64,000 nt of DNA from Ancylobacter aquaticus. GTDB taxonomy: Bacteria > Pseudomonadota > Alphaproteobacteria > Rhizobiales > Xanthobacteraceae. The position numbers and the translations under genes were made by a program. Below, one piece after another: positions 9,218 through 17,067 of this stretch. The first letter of the stretch is position 1, and the number at the start of each line of letters is the position of its first letter. Location of the stretch: positions 186,001 to 250,000 of the forward strand of contig NZ_SMFY01000002.1 in the NCBI RefSeq assembly GCF_004339465.1, given 5' to 3'. The notes beneath the pieces were generated by a model. It saw only the letters and a program-made list of their open reading frames with translations, was not told the DNA's origin and searched no databases.

Positions 9218-9493
9218 CTATTTTGAGTAGCGGCGAATGGCTTCCATCAGCTCGCGCGCGCCCTCGGCCCGCGCGGCGGGCGAGAGGTCGGGATCGGCGA
9301 CATGGGAATGGAGGTGCTCCTCCACGATCTTCTCCATCAGGCCGCTGACGGCGCCCTTGGTGGCGGCAACCAGGTGGAGAAGGGCGGTGCAGTCCGCGCC
9401 AGCGGCGAGGCCGCGTTCGATCGCCGCCACCTGTCCGGCGATGCGCTGGACACGGGCAAGCAAAGCAGGATTGGGCGTTGAGAGATGCGACAT
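9218..9493 (-). CDS. dmeR: DmeR, CsoR/RcnR-family Co/Ni-responsive repressor
   Basis: A 91-aa all-helical repressor of the CsoR/RcnR family. Its residues reproduce the Ni/Co ligand set known from RcnR: His3, Cys35, His60 and His64 (MSH at the start, ADCTALL, EEHLHSH). That argues for cobalt/nickel rather than copper sensing. I set the start at the ATG at 9493 because His3 is then in place and helix 1 (NPALLARVQRIAGQ) follows normally. No Shine-Dalgarno precedes this ATG; the G-tract operator begins only three bases upstream, so the mRNA is probably leaderless or has a very short leader. Co-transcribed with dmeF. Confidence 0.93.
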   Translation of the reverse strand: MSHLSTPNPALLARVQRIAGQVAAIERGLAAGADCTALLHLVAATKGAVSGLMEKIVEEHLHSHVADPDLSPAARAEGARELMEAIRRYSK

Positions 9494-9496
9494 AGG

Positions 9497-9513
9497 ATAG
9501 GGGGGTACCCTAT
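9497..9513. promoter_or_regulatory. G-tract operator of dmeRF
   Basis: The sequence ATAGGGGGGTACCCTAT is a six-G tract inside an inverted repeat (ATAGGG / CCCTAT). RcnR/DmeR-type repressors bind G/C tracts flanked by AT-containing inverted repeats, and this one directly abuts the dmeR start codon. A TATA-like stretch on the minus strand (ATATAG, around 9510-9515) could be the -10 box, which would place the operator across the transcription start. Confidence 0.8.
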
Positions 9514-9681
9514 ATTTGGCGTGCCGGCAAGGGAACGCGTCGCCTCTCGGCGTCGAGGCGGGCGAGGGACGTGCCCGCGCTCGGTCGGCAGACCCTTGCA
9601 CGTGACAGGAAACAGCGGGATAGCGTAGCGCCGCGCGTTCGGCCCGGGTCGTCGGGCGCTGGAGCGGATGCCTTCAACCGG

Positions 9682-10500
9682 ATGAGCGCCATGTCACTGT
9701 CTCGCCTCAAGGCCGTCGTCTTCGACTGGGCCGGCACCGTCGTCGATTTCGGCTCGCTCGCACCGATGGGTGCTTTTGTCGACGCCTTCGCCGCGTTCGA
9801 TGTCGCGATCAGCATCGACGAGGCGCGCGTGCCGATGGGCATGGCCAAGCGCCCGCATGTGGCGGCCTTGCTCGCCATGCCGCGCATCGCCGGCGAATGG
9901 CAGCGGGTGCATGGCCACGCCCCGACCGAGGCCGATATCGATGCCGTCTATGCGGTGTTCGTGCCAAAGAACATCGCCGTGGCGGCAAGCTATGCCGATC
10001 TCATTCCCGGCGCGGCGGCGACGGCGGCGGCGGTGCGCGCGCAAGGGCTGAAGATCGGCAGCACCACTGGCTACACCCGCGAGATCATGGCGAAGATCAC
10101 CCCGATTGCCACCGCACAGGGTTTTACCGCCGACGCCATGGCCTGCACCGGCGACGTGCCGGACGGGCGCCCGACGCCGTTCCTGATGTGGAAGGTGCTG
10201 ACCGAGCTGGAAGTCTATCCGCCGTGGGCGGTGGTCAAGGTTGACGATACGGAAGTCGGCATCAGCGAGGGGCTCAATTGCGGCGCCTGGACCGTGGGCG
10301 TGGCCGTCACCGGCAATGTCTTCGGCCTCTCGCAGGCAGATACGGCGGCGCTTTCGGCGCAGGAATTTGCGCTTCGCCGCCGTCGCGCGGCGGAAAAGCT
10401 AGCGGCGGCCGGGGCGCATTATGTCATTGATGGCGTAGCCGACCTTTTGCCGGTGCTTGCCACCATCAATGGTCGTCTCGCGCGGGGCGAGCGACCCTGA
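9682..10500 (+). CDS. phnX: phosphonoacetaldehyde hydrolase (phosphonatase)
   Basis: A 272-aa HAD-superfamily enzyme that splits phosphonoacetaldehyde into acetaldehyde and phosphate. The nucleophilic Asp15 lies in VVFDWAGTVVDFGS, the phosphonatase form of HAD motif I. The Schiff-base lysine is in the cap segment VPMGMAKRPHV (Lys56). Motif II is GSTTGYTREIM and motif III with the Mg site is KVDDTEVGISEGLNCG. Length equals the family norm. The ATG at 9682 fits; another at 9691 would remove three residues. The expected partner, 2-aminoethylphosphonate transaminase (phnW), is not in the window. Ethanolamine and 2-aminoethylphosphonate both end in acetaldehyde, which fits the nearby eutBC. Confidence 0.95.
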   Translation: MSAMSLSRLKAVVFDWAGTVVDFGSLAPMGAFVDAFAAFDVAISIDEARVPMGMAKRPHVAALLAMPRIAGEWQRVHGHAPTEADIDAVYAVFVPKNIAVAASYADLIPGAAATAAAVRAQGLKIGSTTGYTREIMAKITPIATAQGFTADAMACTGDVPDGRPTPFLMWKVLTELEVYPPWAVVKVDDTEVGISEGLNCGAWTVGVAVTGNVFGLSQADTAALSAQEFALRRRRAAEKLAAAGAHYVIDGVADLLPVLATINGRLARGERP

Positions 10501-10589
10501 GCGCCGAAGCGCCGGGATTGTTCGGAAGAGGCAGATAACGGAACCGGAAGGCCGGCACGGGCGTTCGCGCTGTGCTTCAGAGGTCTCCC

Positions 10590-11837
10590 GTGTCCGCATC
10601 CCTTTCCCCGCCACGTCTCGGTTTCGCGAGCTTGCTCGAACGGCAGGCCGGCTTCTCGCGGTTTGCGCCACGCGTGGTCGTCGCCGTGCCCGCCCGCGAT
10701 GAAGAAGCGCGGATCGAGCGCTGCCTCACTGCACTTGTCGGGCAACGCCGGGCGGAGAGCGATGTCGGCGCCTTCGGGGTGCTGGTGCTCGCGAATAATT
10801 GCCGCGACGAGACAGTTCCCAAGGCCCGCCGGGTGCTCGCGGCCGCCGGCCTGCCGCACCGGGTTCTGCGGCTGGATGTTCCGCCGGCCTACGCCAATGC
10901 CGGTTTTGCACGCGGGCTGGCGCTCGACCTTGCCAGCACCTGGATCGAGCACGGCGGCGTGCATGGGGCGCTGCTGACGACCGATGCCGATACGGTGGTG
11001 GCGCCGGACTGGCTTGCGCGCAACCTTGCCGGGCTTTCGGCGGGATGCGGCGCGGTCGCGGGCCGTTTCGAGCTCGACCCGGTCGAAGCGGCGGCGCTGC
11101 CATCGGCGCTTCGGAGGCGTCGCCGGATCGAGGCCGCCTATGAGGCGGCGCTGCTGGCGCTGGCGGGCCGGCTTGACCCGGTGCCGCATGACCCCTGGCC
11201 GAACCATTGGACCGCCTCCGGCGCCAGCTTCGCCGTGAGCCTGGCCGCCTATCGTCAGATTGGCGGCCAGCCGAACGTGGAGGTCGGCGAAGACAGGGCG
11301 CTCGCAGCGGCGCTGGCGCGCCACGACATCCCGATTCGTCACGACCCCGCCATCGTCGTCACCACTTCGGCGCGGCTTGAGGGGCGGGCGAGCGGGGGCT
11401 GTGCCGCGACGCTGCGCCAGAGGCTGGAGAACCACGACCTTCCCGGCGATGAGAAGCTTGAAGCGCTGCCGGTTGCCCTGCGTCGCATGGTGCTGCGCCG
11501 TCGCCTGCGGCAGGCCTTCGACCGGGGTCTCGACGCGACCGCGTGGGAGCGCCGGCTGGGCGTGCCGGTGGGTGCACTGCAGGGTGTGGCGCGCGTTCGG
11601 TTCGGTGAGGTCTGGGCGACGGTGGAGCGGCTCAGCCCGCTGCTGGCGCCGCGCCCATTGCGGCCCTCGCAAATGGAGCGCCATCTCGTCGCCGCCCACC
11701 AGCTGCTGCGGGCGCTGGATCGCGCCTCACGCGGCAACGAGAAGGTCGAGCCGATAATCCTCGGTGCGCTGCTGCGTCACCAGCCTCAGGGTGTCGGCGG
11801 TGGCCGCGATGAAGAACTCGGCAGCCTCATTGCCTGA
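10590..11837 (+). CDS. family 2 glycosyltransferase
   Basis: The 415-aa protein begins its GT-A fold with RVVVAVPARDEEARIERCL, continues through VLANNCRDETV, and has the metal-binding DxD-like TTDADTVVAPDW and a later acceptor-side ASGASFAVSLAAYRQIGGQP with GEDRALAAAL. These are GT2 features; no membrane helices are obvious. I chose the GTG at 10590, which has AGAGG about seven bases upstream, over a GTG at 10572. The last 111 bases overlap the convergent methyltransferase gene, and the terminal residues (Gly/Arg-rich) may be a read-through tail. The opposing three-gene operon encodes a deacetylase, an N-methyltransferase-like protein and an acyl-CoA dehydrogenase homologue, so a shared glycoconjugate pathway is likely. 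Confidence 0.85.
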   Translation: MSASLSPPRLGFASLLERQAGFSRFAPRVVVAVPARDEEARIERCLTALVGQRRAESDVGAFGVLVLANNCRDETVPKARRVLAAAGLPHRVLRLDVPPAYANAGFARGLALDLASTWIEHGGVHGALLTTDADTVVAPDWLARNLAGLSAGCGAVAGRFELDPVEAAALPSALRRRRRIEAAYEAALLALAGRLDPVPHDPWPNHWTASGASFAVSLAAYRQIGGQPNVEVGEDRALAAALARHDIPIRHDPAIVVTTSARLEGRASGGCAATLRQRLENHDLPGDEKLEALPVALRRMVLRRRLRQAFDRGLDATAWERRLGVPVGALQGVARVRFGEVWATVERLSPLLAPRPLRPSQMERHLVAAHQLLRALDRASRGNEKVEPIILGALLRHQPQGVGGGRDEELGSLIA

Positions 11838-12302
11838 GAGCGGATAGTCCGTTTCCCGCACCCAATGGACCAGCTCGACATGCGCTCCGGGGCGGAGAGC
11901 CGCCGTCACCCGCGCGGCGAGGCGCGAGACGTCGGCCGGTGCGAGGTAATAGACGACTTCCGACAGCAGAATGAGGTCGAATGTTCCCTCCGGCCAGTCA
12001 TCGGGAACGCTGGCCTGCAGGAACTCGACCTGCGCGAGCCCCCGACAGTGCTCACGCGCCCGCTCCAGAGCCGCGGCGGCGGGTTCCATCGCGATCAGCG
12101 CATCGCAGCGGGGGGCCAGGCGCTCCGTCAGCACGCCGATGGAGCACCCGATCTCAAGCGCCCGCCCGTAGCGCGGACGGGGCAAGGCGGCGAGCGTCGC
12201 CGCGTATTTTGCCTGCTCGTATGGGCTGGACTCGAAGGACCAGGGATCGGGTGAGCGGGCATACAGCGTGTCGAAATAGGCCGTGGGGAGCGAGGGGCTC
12301 AT
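11727..12302 (-). CDS. NodS-like SAM-dependent methyltransferase
   Basis: The 191-aa protein begins MSPSLPTAYFDTLYARSPDPW, the start typical of NodS-type methyltransferases, followed by the SAM-binding motif ALEIGCSIGVLTERLA, an acidic motif MEPAAAALERAR and a later DLILLSEVVYYL. NodS methylates the free amino group of the deacetylated sugar in rhizobial Nod factors; homologues outside nod loci act on unknown substrates. Its ATG overlaps the stop of the PIG-L gene by four bases (ATGA, 12299-12302), so it is translationally coupled. It converges on and overlaps the glycosyltransferase gene. The expected substrate is an amine exposed by the deacetylase upstream (inference). Confidence 0.87.
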   Translation of the reverse strand: MSPSLPTAYFDTLYARSPDPWSFESSPYEQAKYAATLAALPRPRYGRALEIGCSIGVLTERLAPRCDALIAMEPAAAALERAREHCRGLAQVEFLQASVPDDWPEGTFDLILLSEVVYYLAPADVSRLAARVTAALRPGAHVELVHWVRETDYPLSGNEAAEFFIAATADTLRLVTQQRTEDYRLDLLVAA

Positions 12303-13036
12303 GGTGGGGACTCGATGAAGGTTTCCCAAGGCGTGTCGAAGCGGGCCAGCATGTCCGGCGTGAGGCGGAATCCCTTGGGATCGTCGACGATGAGCGCCGT
12401 GGTCTGCGAGGCATGGGCGGCGATGGCGCGCCGCTTCGCCGGCAGGTGATCGGAGACGCGGACCCGCACGCCGCGCGGGCGCTCGCCCGGAAGCGGCATG
12501 TGCGGCGGCAGGGTGAGGCCCCAGATCGGGTACTCCCAAAGTGTCGCGCCGGGGACGCGCCGCACCGCCGCCCGCGCCAGTGCGAAGCAGGCCTTGTGGT
12601 CGCCATGCGGGTCGTGCCGCCAGGTGACGGCCACCACGTCCGCAGTGGCGGCAAGAGCGGCGATGCGATCGCAGGCTCGTTCCGCCTCATAGCCCGATAT
12701 CGGCACGGAGCGGTCCGGCAGGCCGGCGAAATGGACATGCGATGGCCCGACACCGAGTGCCGCCGCTGCCAGGATCGCCTCCTGCTGGCGCAACGCCGCC
12801 AGAACCATGGGTGGAAAAAGCGTCGAGCCGGGGTGTGAGCCTGCCCCGTCGCTGACGATGAGAATGGAAACCGGAAGGCCGGCTGCCCGGCAGGTCGCGA
12901 TGAGTCCCCCACAGCCCAGGCTCTCGTCGTCGGGATGCGGCGCGATGACGAGCAGCCCACGCCGCACGAAATCCGCCGGTTCCACCTCGGGGAAGCCAGC
13001 CATGGCGTCCAATGCGTCGCCGAGAGTCACGGTCAT
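12299..13036 (-). CDS. PIG-L family N-deacetylase (LmbE-like)
   Basis: A 245-aa zinc deacetylase of the PIG-L/LmbE family, which removes acetyl groups from N-acetylglucosaminyl compounds. The metal motif is LLVIAPHPDDESLGCGG (His-Pro-Asp-Asp), and the third ligand is in TWRHDPHGDHKACF. Starts at the ATG at 13036, which overlaps the stop of the acyl-CoA dehydrogenase-like gene; its own stop overlaps the methyltransferase start. The first 25 residues precede the catalytic strand and look natural. Next to a GT2 enzyme and a NodS-like methyltransferase, the likely job is deacetylation of an amino-sugar intermediate. Confidence 0.92.
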   Translation of the reverse strand: MTVTLGDALDAMAGFPEVEPADFVRRGLLVIAPHPDDESLGCGGLIATCRAAGLPVSILIVSDGAGSHPGSTLFPPMVLAALRQQEAILAAAALGVGPSHVHFAGLPDRSVPISGYEAERACDRIAALAATADVVAVTWRHDPHGDHKACFALARAAVRRVPGATLWEYPIWGLTLPPHMPLPGERPRGVRVRVSDHLPAKRRAIAAHASQTTALIVDDPKGFRLTPDMLARFDTPWETFIESPP

Positions 13037-14163
13037 CGCCAGAGGTCCCCGGCGGCCTCGTCGCGGAAGGCATAGGCGCCTCCGGCGCACAGGGCACGAT
13101 CCGGCGCCGGCTGGCGCAGATAAGTCGCCAGATCGCGGCTCACGCGCTCCAGCGGATTGGGGCGCAAGAACCCCGCCAGGCCGACGGAGCGCTGCACCCG
13201 CTCAAGCGTCTCCAGCCCGCAGCGCTCCACCGCCGAGCGGGCCAGGTTCACATAGGCTATGGCGCGCTCTGCGGCTTCCGGCGTGTCGGCCACCCCTGCC
13301 GCCTCGGCCAGACGGGCGGCGCTGCCGACCCACAACCGGGCAGTCTCCGCTGCGATGAGCGTTTCCCCCATGCGCGCGAGCTGGTGGGGGTCCTCATGCC
13401 GCCCGCCGGCACGGAGGAAGTCCTTCGCCTCGTCGACCAGCCGCTCGATGCCGCCGAGTTGGACGGCGCAGAAGCGCCAGGCGCCGGCGGAGAAATGCGG
13501 CTGCCGGTGATAGTCGCCAGCGCCGCCCAGAAGATCCTCCGGCGCCACGGTAAGGCCAGTGAAACGGAAGCTGCCGGTAGCCGAGGCCCGCATGCCGTGG
13601 GCCCGCCAGTCGGAGAGGTCGGCACGCGCAGCGTCGTCAAGCTGCGGCAGCACCATCCGCCACGCACCGTCCACGTCGCGGGCGGTGATCAGCGGGCAAG
13701 CGACATGGCCGGCACCAGAGGCGAAGGTCTTGCTGCCGACGAGGCGCAGCGCCCCGCCTTCACGCATCAGCCGCACCCCGTCGCTGCCCTCGGTGTTCCA
13801 CACGCCGAACAGCGCACCCGCGGCCGCTTGCGTGCGGGCGCGCAGTACCTGATCGCGGGTGCCATAACGGAGGATCAGAGCCGCCGCGTTGACATGCCCC
13901 TCATAAAGCCGGCCGAGCGGCAGGCCGCCATGGCCGATGAGGCGGAGCACCTCCGCCAGTTCGTCTGGCGCACCGATGGCTATGCCCGCCGCGTCGTTGG
14001 TGCCGAAAGGCGCGGTAAGGGCACCGATGGCGGCGAGGCGGGCAATGTCCTGCGACGGGAAGCTGCCGTCCTCGTCGAGCGCCGCCGTATGGCGGACGAG
14101 GCGGCGCAGATCGCCGAGCAGCGACTCATGTCCCCGTGTGTGGTCGTCCGCGATGTCGAGCAT
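13033..14163 (-). CDS. acyl-CoA dehydrogenase-like flavoprotein
   Basis: The 376-aa protein has the acyl-CoA dehydrogenase fold order: helical N-domain (LLGDLRRLVRHTAAL), a middle beta-domain with GVWNTEGSDG and LRLVGSKTFASGAGHV, then the C-terminal helical domain. It belongs to the divergent group often found with glycosyltransferase/deacetylase sets rather than with beta-oxidation genes. The catalytic Glu of classical dehydrogenases is not obvious to me. It heads the coupled trio acyl-CoA dehydrogenase / PIG-L / methyltransferase, each joined by ATGA overlaps. In this setting it may oxidise or desaturate a sugar- or lipid-linked intermediate; this is inference. Confidence 0.83.
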   Translation of the reverse strand: MLDIADDHTRGHESLLGDLRRLVRHTAALDEDGSFPSQDIARLAAIGALTAPFGTNDAAGIAIGAPDELAEVLRLIGHGGLPLGRLYEGHVNAAALILRYGTRDQVLRARTQAAAGALFGVWNTEGSDGVRLMREGGALRLVGSKTFASGAGHVACPLITARDVDGAWRMVLPQLDDAARADLSDWRAHGMRASATGSFRFTGLTVAPEDLLGGAGDYHRQPHFSAGAWRFCAVQLGGIERLVDEAKDFLRAGGRHEDPHQLARMGETLIAAETARLWVGSAARLAEAAGVADTPEAAERAIAYVNLARSAVERCGLETLERVQRSVGLAGFLRPNPLERVSRDLATYLRQPAPDRALCAGGAYAFRDEAAGDLWR

Positions 14164-14259
14164 AGGAGAGTCCCCTTTTGGCCGGGGACAAGTAGCGGCA
14201 GCGACCCGAGGTTCCGGCGGATGTGCCGGAAGGCGCCGAAACCCGCTTGGGGAGCGAGA

Positions 14260-15198
14260 TCACGCGCTCACAGTGCCGGCGGTGGCCCGCTCACTCGCGT
14301 CCTGCTGCCGGAGGAAGTCGGAGACCGCCTTCAGGCAGGCTTCCTTTTCTTCGACATGCGGCATGTGGCTGGAGTCGGGAAACAGCACCCAGCGAATGTC
14401 CGGCACTTTCTCGACATAGGGCCGCACCACCTCGTGAGTGGCCTCGTCATAGGCACCGGAGATCAGCAGGGTCGGCACGGCGATCTGCGACAGCCGATCC
14501 TCGATGGTCCAGTCCTTCATCGTGCCGATGACGTGGAATTCGGTCGGCCCATTCATGTGGCTATAGACCGTGTTGTCCGCGTCCATCGCCGCGAAGGTAC
14601 GGGCGACCTCGGCCGGCCACGGGGTGACGCGGCAGACGTGCCTGTCGTAAAAGGCCATCGAGGCCTTGATGTAGTCCGGGTGGGTAAGCGTGCCGGCGGC
14701 CTCGTGCCGGTGCAGCGTCTCCTGCACCTCGACCGGCAGGTCACGGCGCAGCCTGATGGCCTCGCTGACCCAAGTGTGCATGTTGGCGGGGGAATTGGCG
14801 ATGACCAGCGCCTTGAGCCCCTGCGGCCGGCGCACCGCGTGCTCGGCGCCCAGCATGCCGCCCCAGGACTGTCCGAGAAAGGCGTAGCGTTCCGCTATTC
14901 CCAGATGTGCGAGCAGCGCGTCGAGTTCGGCGAGGAAGAGGTCGACGGTCCAGAACTCCGGCCCCTTCTCCGGCAGATGCGTGGAATGGCCATTGCCGAG
15001 CTGGTCGTAGTGGATGACGGCGCGGCCATCGAGCGCGCTGATGTCCTTGAAGGAATCGACATAATCATGGGTGCAGCCGGGCCCGCCATGCGCCACCACC
15101 AAAGGCAAACGGGGACCGGAGAGATCACCCGTCACGCGGTACCAGGTGCGATATCCCCGGAAGGGCATAAACCCTTCCACGCCGCCCGCTGCGCTCAT
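14260..15198 (-). CDS. pip: proline iminopeptidase-family hydrolase (copy 1)
   Basis: A 312-aa alpha/beta hydrolase of the S33 family. It has the oxyanion motif AHGGPGC (residues 37-42), nucleophile Ser111 in GQSWGGML, acid in [10 protein letters not shown] and His in [11 protein letters not shown]. Proline iminopeptidases release N-terminal proline from short peptides; in plant-associated bacteria they also respond to plant signals next to OryR/PipR-type LuxR solos. That is the context here: a luxR gene follows divergently upstream and a 20-bp palindromic element lies 62 bases before the start. An AGGAGG ribosome site precedes the ATG, and a TATTTT box (15234-15239) stands 35 bases after the element centre. 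Confidence 0.88.
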   Translation of the reverse strand: MSAAGGVEGFMPFRGYRTWYRVTGDLSGPRLPLVVAHGGPGCTHDYVDSFKDISALDGRAVIHYDQLGNGHSTHLPEKGPEFWTVDLFLAELDALLAHLGIAERYAFLGQSWGGMLGAEHAVRRPQGLKALVIANSPANMHTWVSEAIRLRRDLPVEVQETLHRHEAAGTLTHPDYIKASMAFYDRHVCRVTPWPAEVARTFAAMDADNTVYSHMNGPTEFHVIGTMKDWTIEDRLSQIAVPTLLISGAYDEATHEVVRPYVEKVPDIRWVLFPDSSHMPHVEEKEACLKAVSDFLRQQDASERATAGTVSA

Positions 15199-15260
15199 GC
15201 CCGATCCTCCTGCCGCCCATTTTGATGGGGAGGAAAATAGGCAGTCGGCACAGGGGGCGG

Positions 15261-15280
15261 CAGCTATCAGAAGTGATAGG
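15261..15280 (-). promoter_or_regulatory. lux-box-like element upstream of iminopeptidase copy 1
   Basis: Read on the minus strand it is CCTATCACTTCTGATAGCTG, built on the inverted repeat CTATCA-N4-TGATAG (15264-15279). The same 20 bases occur at 16093-16112. It ends 62 bases before the iminopeptidase start, and a -10-like TATTTT is 35 bases from its centre, so it would cover the -35 region, as expected for LuxR-type activation. Binding by the LuxR protein is inferred. Confidence 0.78.
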
Positions 15281-15300
15281 CGGGGGGCGATGAAACAGGT

Positions 15301-16062
15301 TCAATCGAGCAGGCGCAGCCGTGCTGCCCGCACGGCCGCCTGCGTGCGGTTCTTCGCCTGCAATTTGCGCATCGCGGCGTTGAGGTGCATCACCACGGTG
15401 GGCACGGAGCGACCGAGTGCGCGGGAGATTTCCTTGGCGGAAAGCCCCTCGGCCGCGTGTCGCAGGCATTCGCGCTCGCGGGCGGTCAGATGCGGCAGGC
15501 CGCTGAGACGGCGGTCCTCGCGCAACCCGCTGGCGGCGGCGTGCTGGAAGAGATGCGCCAGCAGCCCGAATTCGCCCAGGCAGTGCTTGGCCTCTCGTTC
15601 GGCGAAACGGCCGTCGCCGCAGCGTATGCCGGTAACGGTGGCGTAGTCGCCGCCGGGCATGTGCACCGGCACGGTGACGCCGGCACTCATGCCACGCGCG
15701 ACGAGGAAGTCGGCCACCGGCGCGCTGTCTTCGTTCATGAAGCCGCGGATCAGGGTTTCGGCGCGGGGATCATAGTTCCAGACGAAGGGCCTTGTGGTGC
15801 CCAGCGCCACCTTCTGCACCGGATCGAGGCGGAAATAGCCTTGGCCGAACCAGTAGTCGCGCATGGACTCGTCGACATTGCGCAGCTCCAGCACAGACGG
15901 CAGCATCTGCTCACCGTCGAGGTCGAAGCGTGCCGGGGTGTAGTCGTAAATCAGCGCGTCGAAGCCAAAATCGCGCATGGCCTCAAACAACAGATCGACC
16001 TGCGCGCCCAAAGTGGTGGCCGCGTCCAGCCGCTGTTCGATCAATCCGATGTCGGCACTCAT
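15301..16062 (-). CDS. pipR: LuxR solo of the OryR/PipR (plant-responsive) subfamily
   Basis: The 253-aa regulator has an N-terminal autoinducer-binding domain and a C-terminal LuxR helix-turn-helix (LTARERECLRHAAEGLSAKEISRALG, roughly residues 190-250). In the binding pocket, residues equivalent to TraR Trp57 and Tyr61 are Met67 and Trp71, whereas Asp80-Pro81 and Trp95 are kept. This W57M/Y61W exchange is the known hallmark of plant-associated solos (OryR, PsoR, XccR, PipR) that sense plant-derived compounds instead of acyl-homoserine lactones. No luxI is present. It is flanked by two iminopeptidase-like genes and a peptide ABC transporter, as in the Pseudomonas PipR system. A palindromic element starts 31 bases upstream of its ATG, suggesting autoregulation. 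Confidence 0.9.
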   Translation of the reverse strand: MSADIGLIEQRLDAATTLGAQVDLLFEAMRDFGFDALIYDYTPARFDLDGEQMLPSVLELRNVDESMRDYWFGQGYFRLDPVQKVALGTTRPFVWNYDPRAETLIRGFMNEDSAPVADFLVARGMSAGVTVPVHMPGGDYATVTGIRCGDGRFAEREAKHCLGEFGLLAHLFQHAAASGLREDRRLSGLPHLTARERECLRHAAEGLSAKEISRALGRSVPTVVMHLNAAMRKLQAKNRTQAAVRAARLRLLD

Positions 16063-16092
16063 CGCCGAGCGTCCCCCGCCTGTAGGGGCAAA

Positions 16093-16112
16093 CCTATCAC
16101 TTCTGATAGCTG
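16093..16112 (+). promoter_or_regulatory. lux-box-like element between luxR and iminopeptidase copy 2
   Basis: CCTATCACTTCTGATAGCTG, identical over 20 bases to the element at 15261-15280 but in opposite genome orientation, so that both point toward their iminopeptidase gene. Its core ends 68 bases before the ATG at 16178. It also lies 31 bases upstream of the divergent luxR start. A weak -10-like TACGAA (16133-16138) is 34 bases from its centre. Confidence 0.78.
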
Positions 16113-16177
16113 GTTTGGACTCCCGTTTTCTCTACGAATTAAGCATGCCTTTTTGTTGAGCAGGGACGGGCCGGACG

Positions 16178-17065
16178 ATGTGGCGGGAGATCGAGCCGCA
16201 TGAGCGGCATGAGGTGCAGGTCGGCGAACACCGGGTGGTGGCCTACTCCTTCGGCATGGGCACGGAAACCGTCTTCCTCCTTAATGGCGGGCCGGGGCTC
16301 CCCTGCGATTATCTGCGCGAGGCGCATTCTTGCCTGATCGACGAGGGCTACCGGGTCGTCGCTTTCGACCAGCTCGGCACCGGCGCCGCCGACCGGCCGA
16401 CGGACCCGGCACTTTGGACCATCGGCCGCTATGTCGAGGAGACCGAGACGGTGCGTACCGCGCTGGGCCTCGGCAAGGTGCATCTGCTCGGCCATAGCTG
16501 GGGCGGGTGGCTCGCCATCGACTACGCGCTGGCCTACCCGCAGGCGCTCAAAAGCCTGATCCTCGCCGACACGGTGGCCGACATGCCGCATCTGGTGAGC
16601 GAGCTTGAGAAGCTGCGCGCGGCACTGGGGCCGGAAACCGTGGCGATGATGCAGAAGCACGAGGCCGCCGGCACCTTCGATCATCCCGAATATCAGGCGG
16701 CGATCACGCTCCTGAATTACCGCCATGTCTGCCGCCTGCCGGAATGGCCGGCGCCGGTGCAGCGCTCGCTGTCGGACTGGAACATGGGCCCCTATGTCGC
16801 CATGCAGGGGCCGAACGAGTTTCTCTACACCGGCAATCTGAAGGACTGGAACCGCATCCCGGACCTGCCGAAGATCGGCGCGCCGACCCTAATCGTCGTG
16901 GGCGAGCGCGACGAACTCACCCCCGCCTGCGCCATGCGGATGAAGAATGCCCTGCCGCAGGCGCGGATCAATGTTGTCGCGAATGCCAGCCACATGCCGT
17001 TCTACGAGAACCCGGCGGGCTATTACCCGCCTCTGCTTGACTTCCTCGCCAGCGTATCGCGCTAG
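16178..17065 (+). CDS. pip: proline iminopeptidase-family hydrolase (copy 2)
   Basis: A 295-aa S33-type hydrolase similar in plan to copy 1 but clearly diverged. Nucleophile Ser107 is in LLGHSWGGWL, the acid in VVGERDELTP and His in NASHMPFYENP. The usual HGGPG oxyanion motif reads NGGPG (residues 36-40), a change that could alter specificity. Both copies share a cap segment with EAAGTxxHPxY and YxRHVCR, so they are paralogues. It is the first gene of what looks like a single transcript with the peptide ABC transporter: only two bases separate its stop from the first permease start. The product would act on peptides or amides brought in by that transporter. Confidence 0.87.
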   Translation: MWREIEPHERHEVQVGEHRVVAYSFGMGTETVFLLNGGPGLPCDYLREAHSCLIDEGYRVVAFDQLGTGAADRPTDPALWTIGRYVEETETVRTALGLGKVHLLGHSWGGWLAIDYALAYPQALKSLILADTVADMPHLVSELEKLRAALGPETVAMMQKHEAAGTFDHPEYQAAITLLNYRHVCRLPEWPAPVQRSLSDWNMGPYVAMQGPNEFLYTGNLKDWNRIPDLPKIGAPTLIVVGERDELTPACAMRMKNALPQARINVVANASHMPFYENPAGYYPPLLDFLASVSR

Positions 17066-17067
17066 AA

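Noticed and set aside
13012-15225. A 737-aa plus-strand open frame across the acyl-CoA dehydrogenase and iminopeptidase genes
   Set aside because: It covers two well-supported minus-strand genes and has no recognisable domain.
15301-16062. A canonical AHL quorum-sensing receptor with a missed luxI
   Set aside because: The pocket residues have the plant-associated exchange, and no acyl-homoserine lactone synthase is seen in the window.
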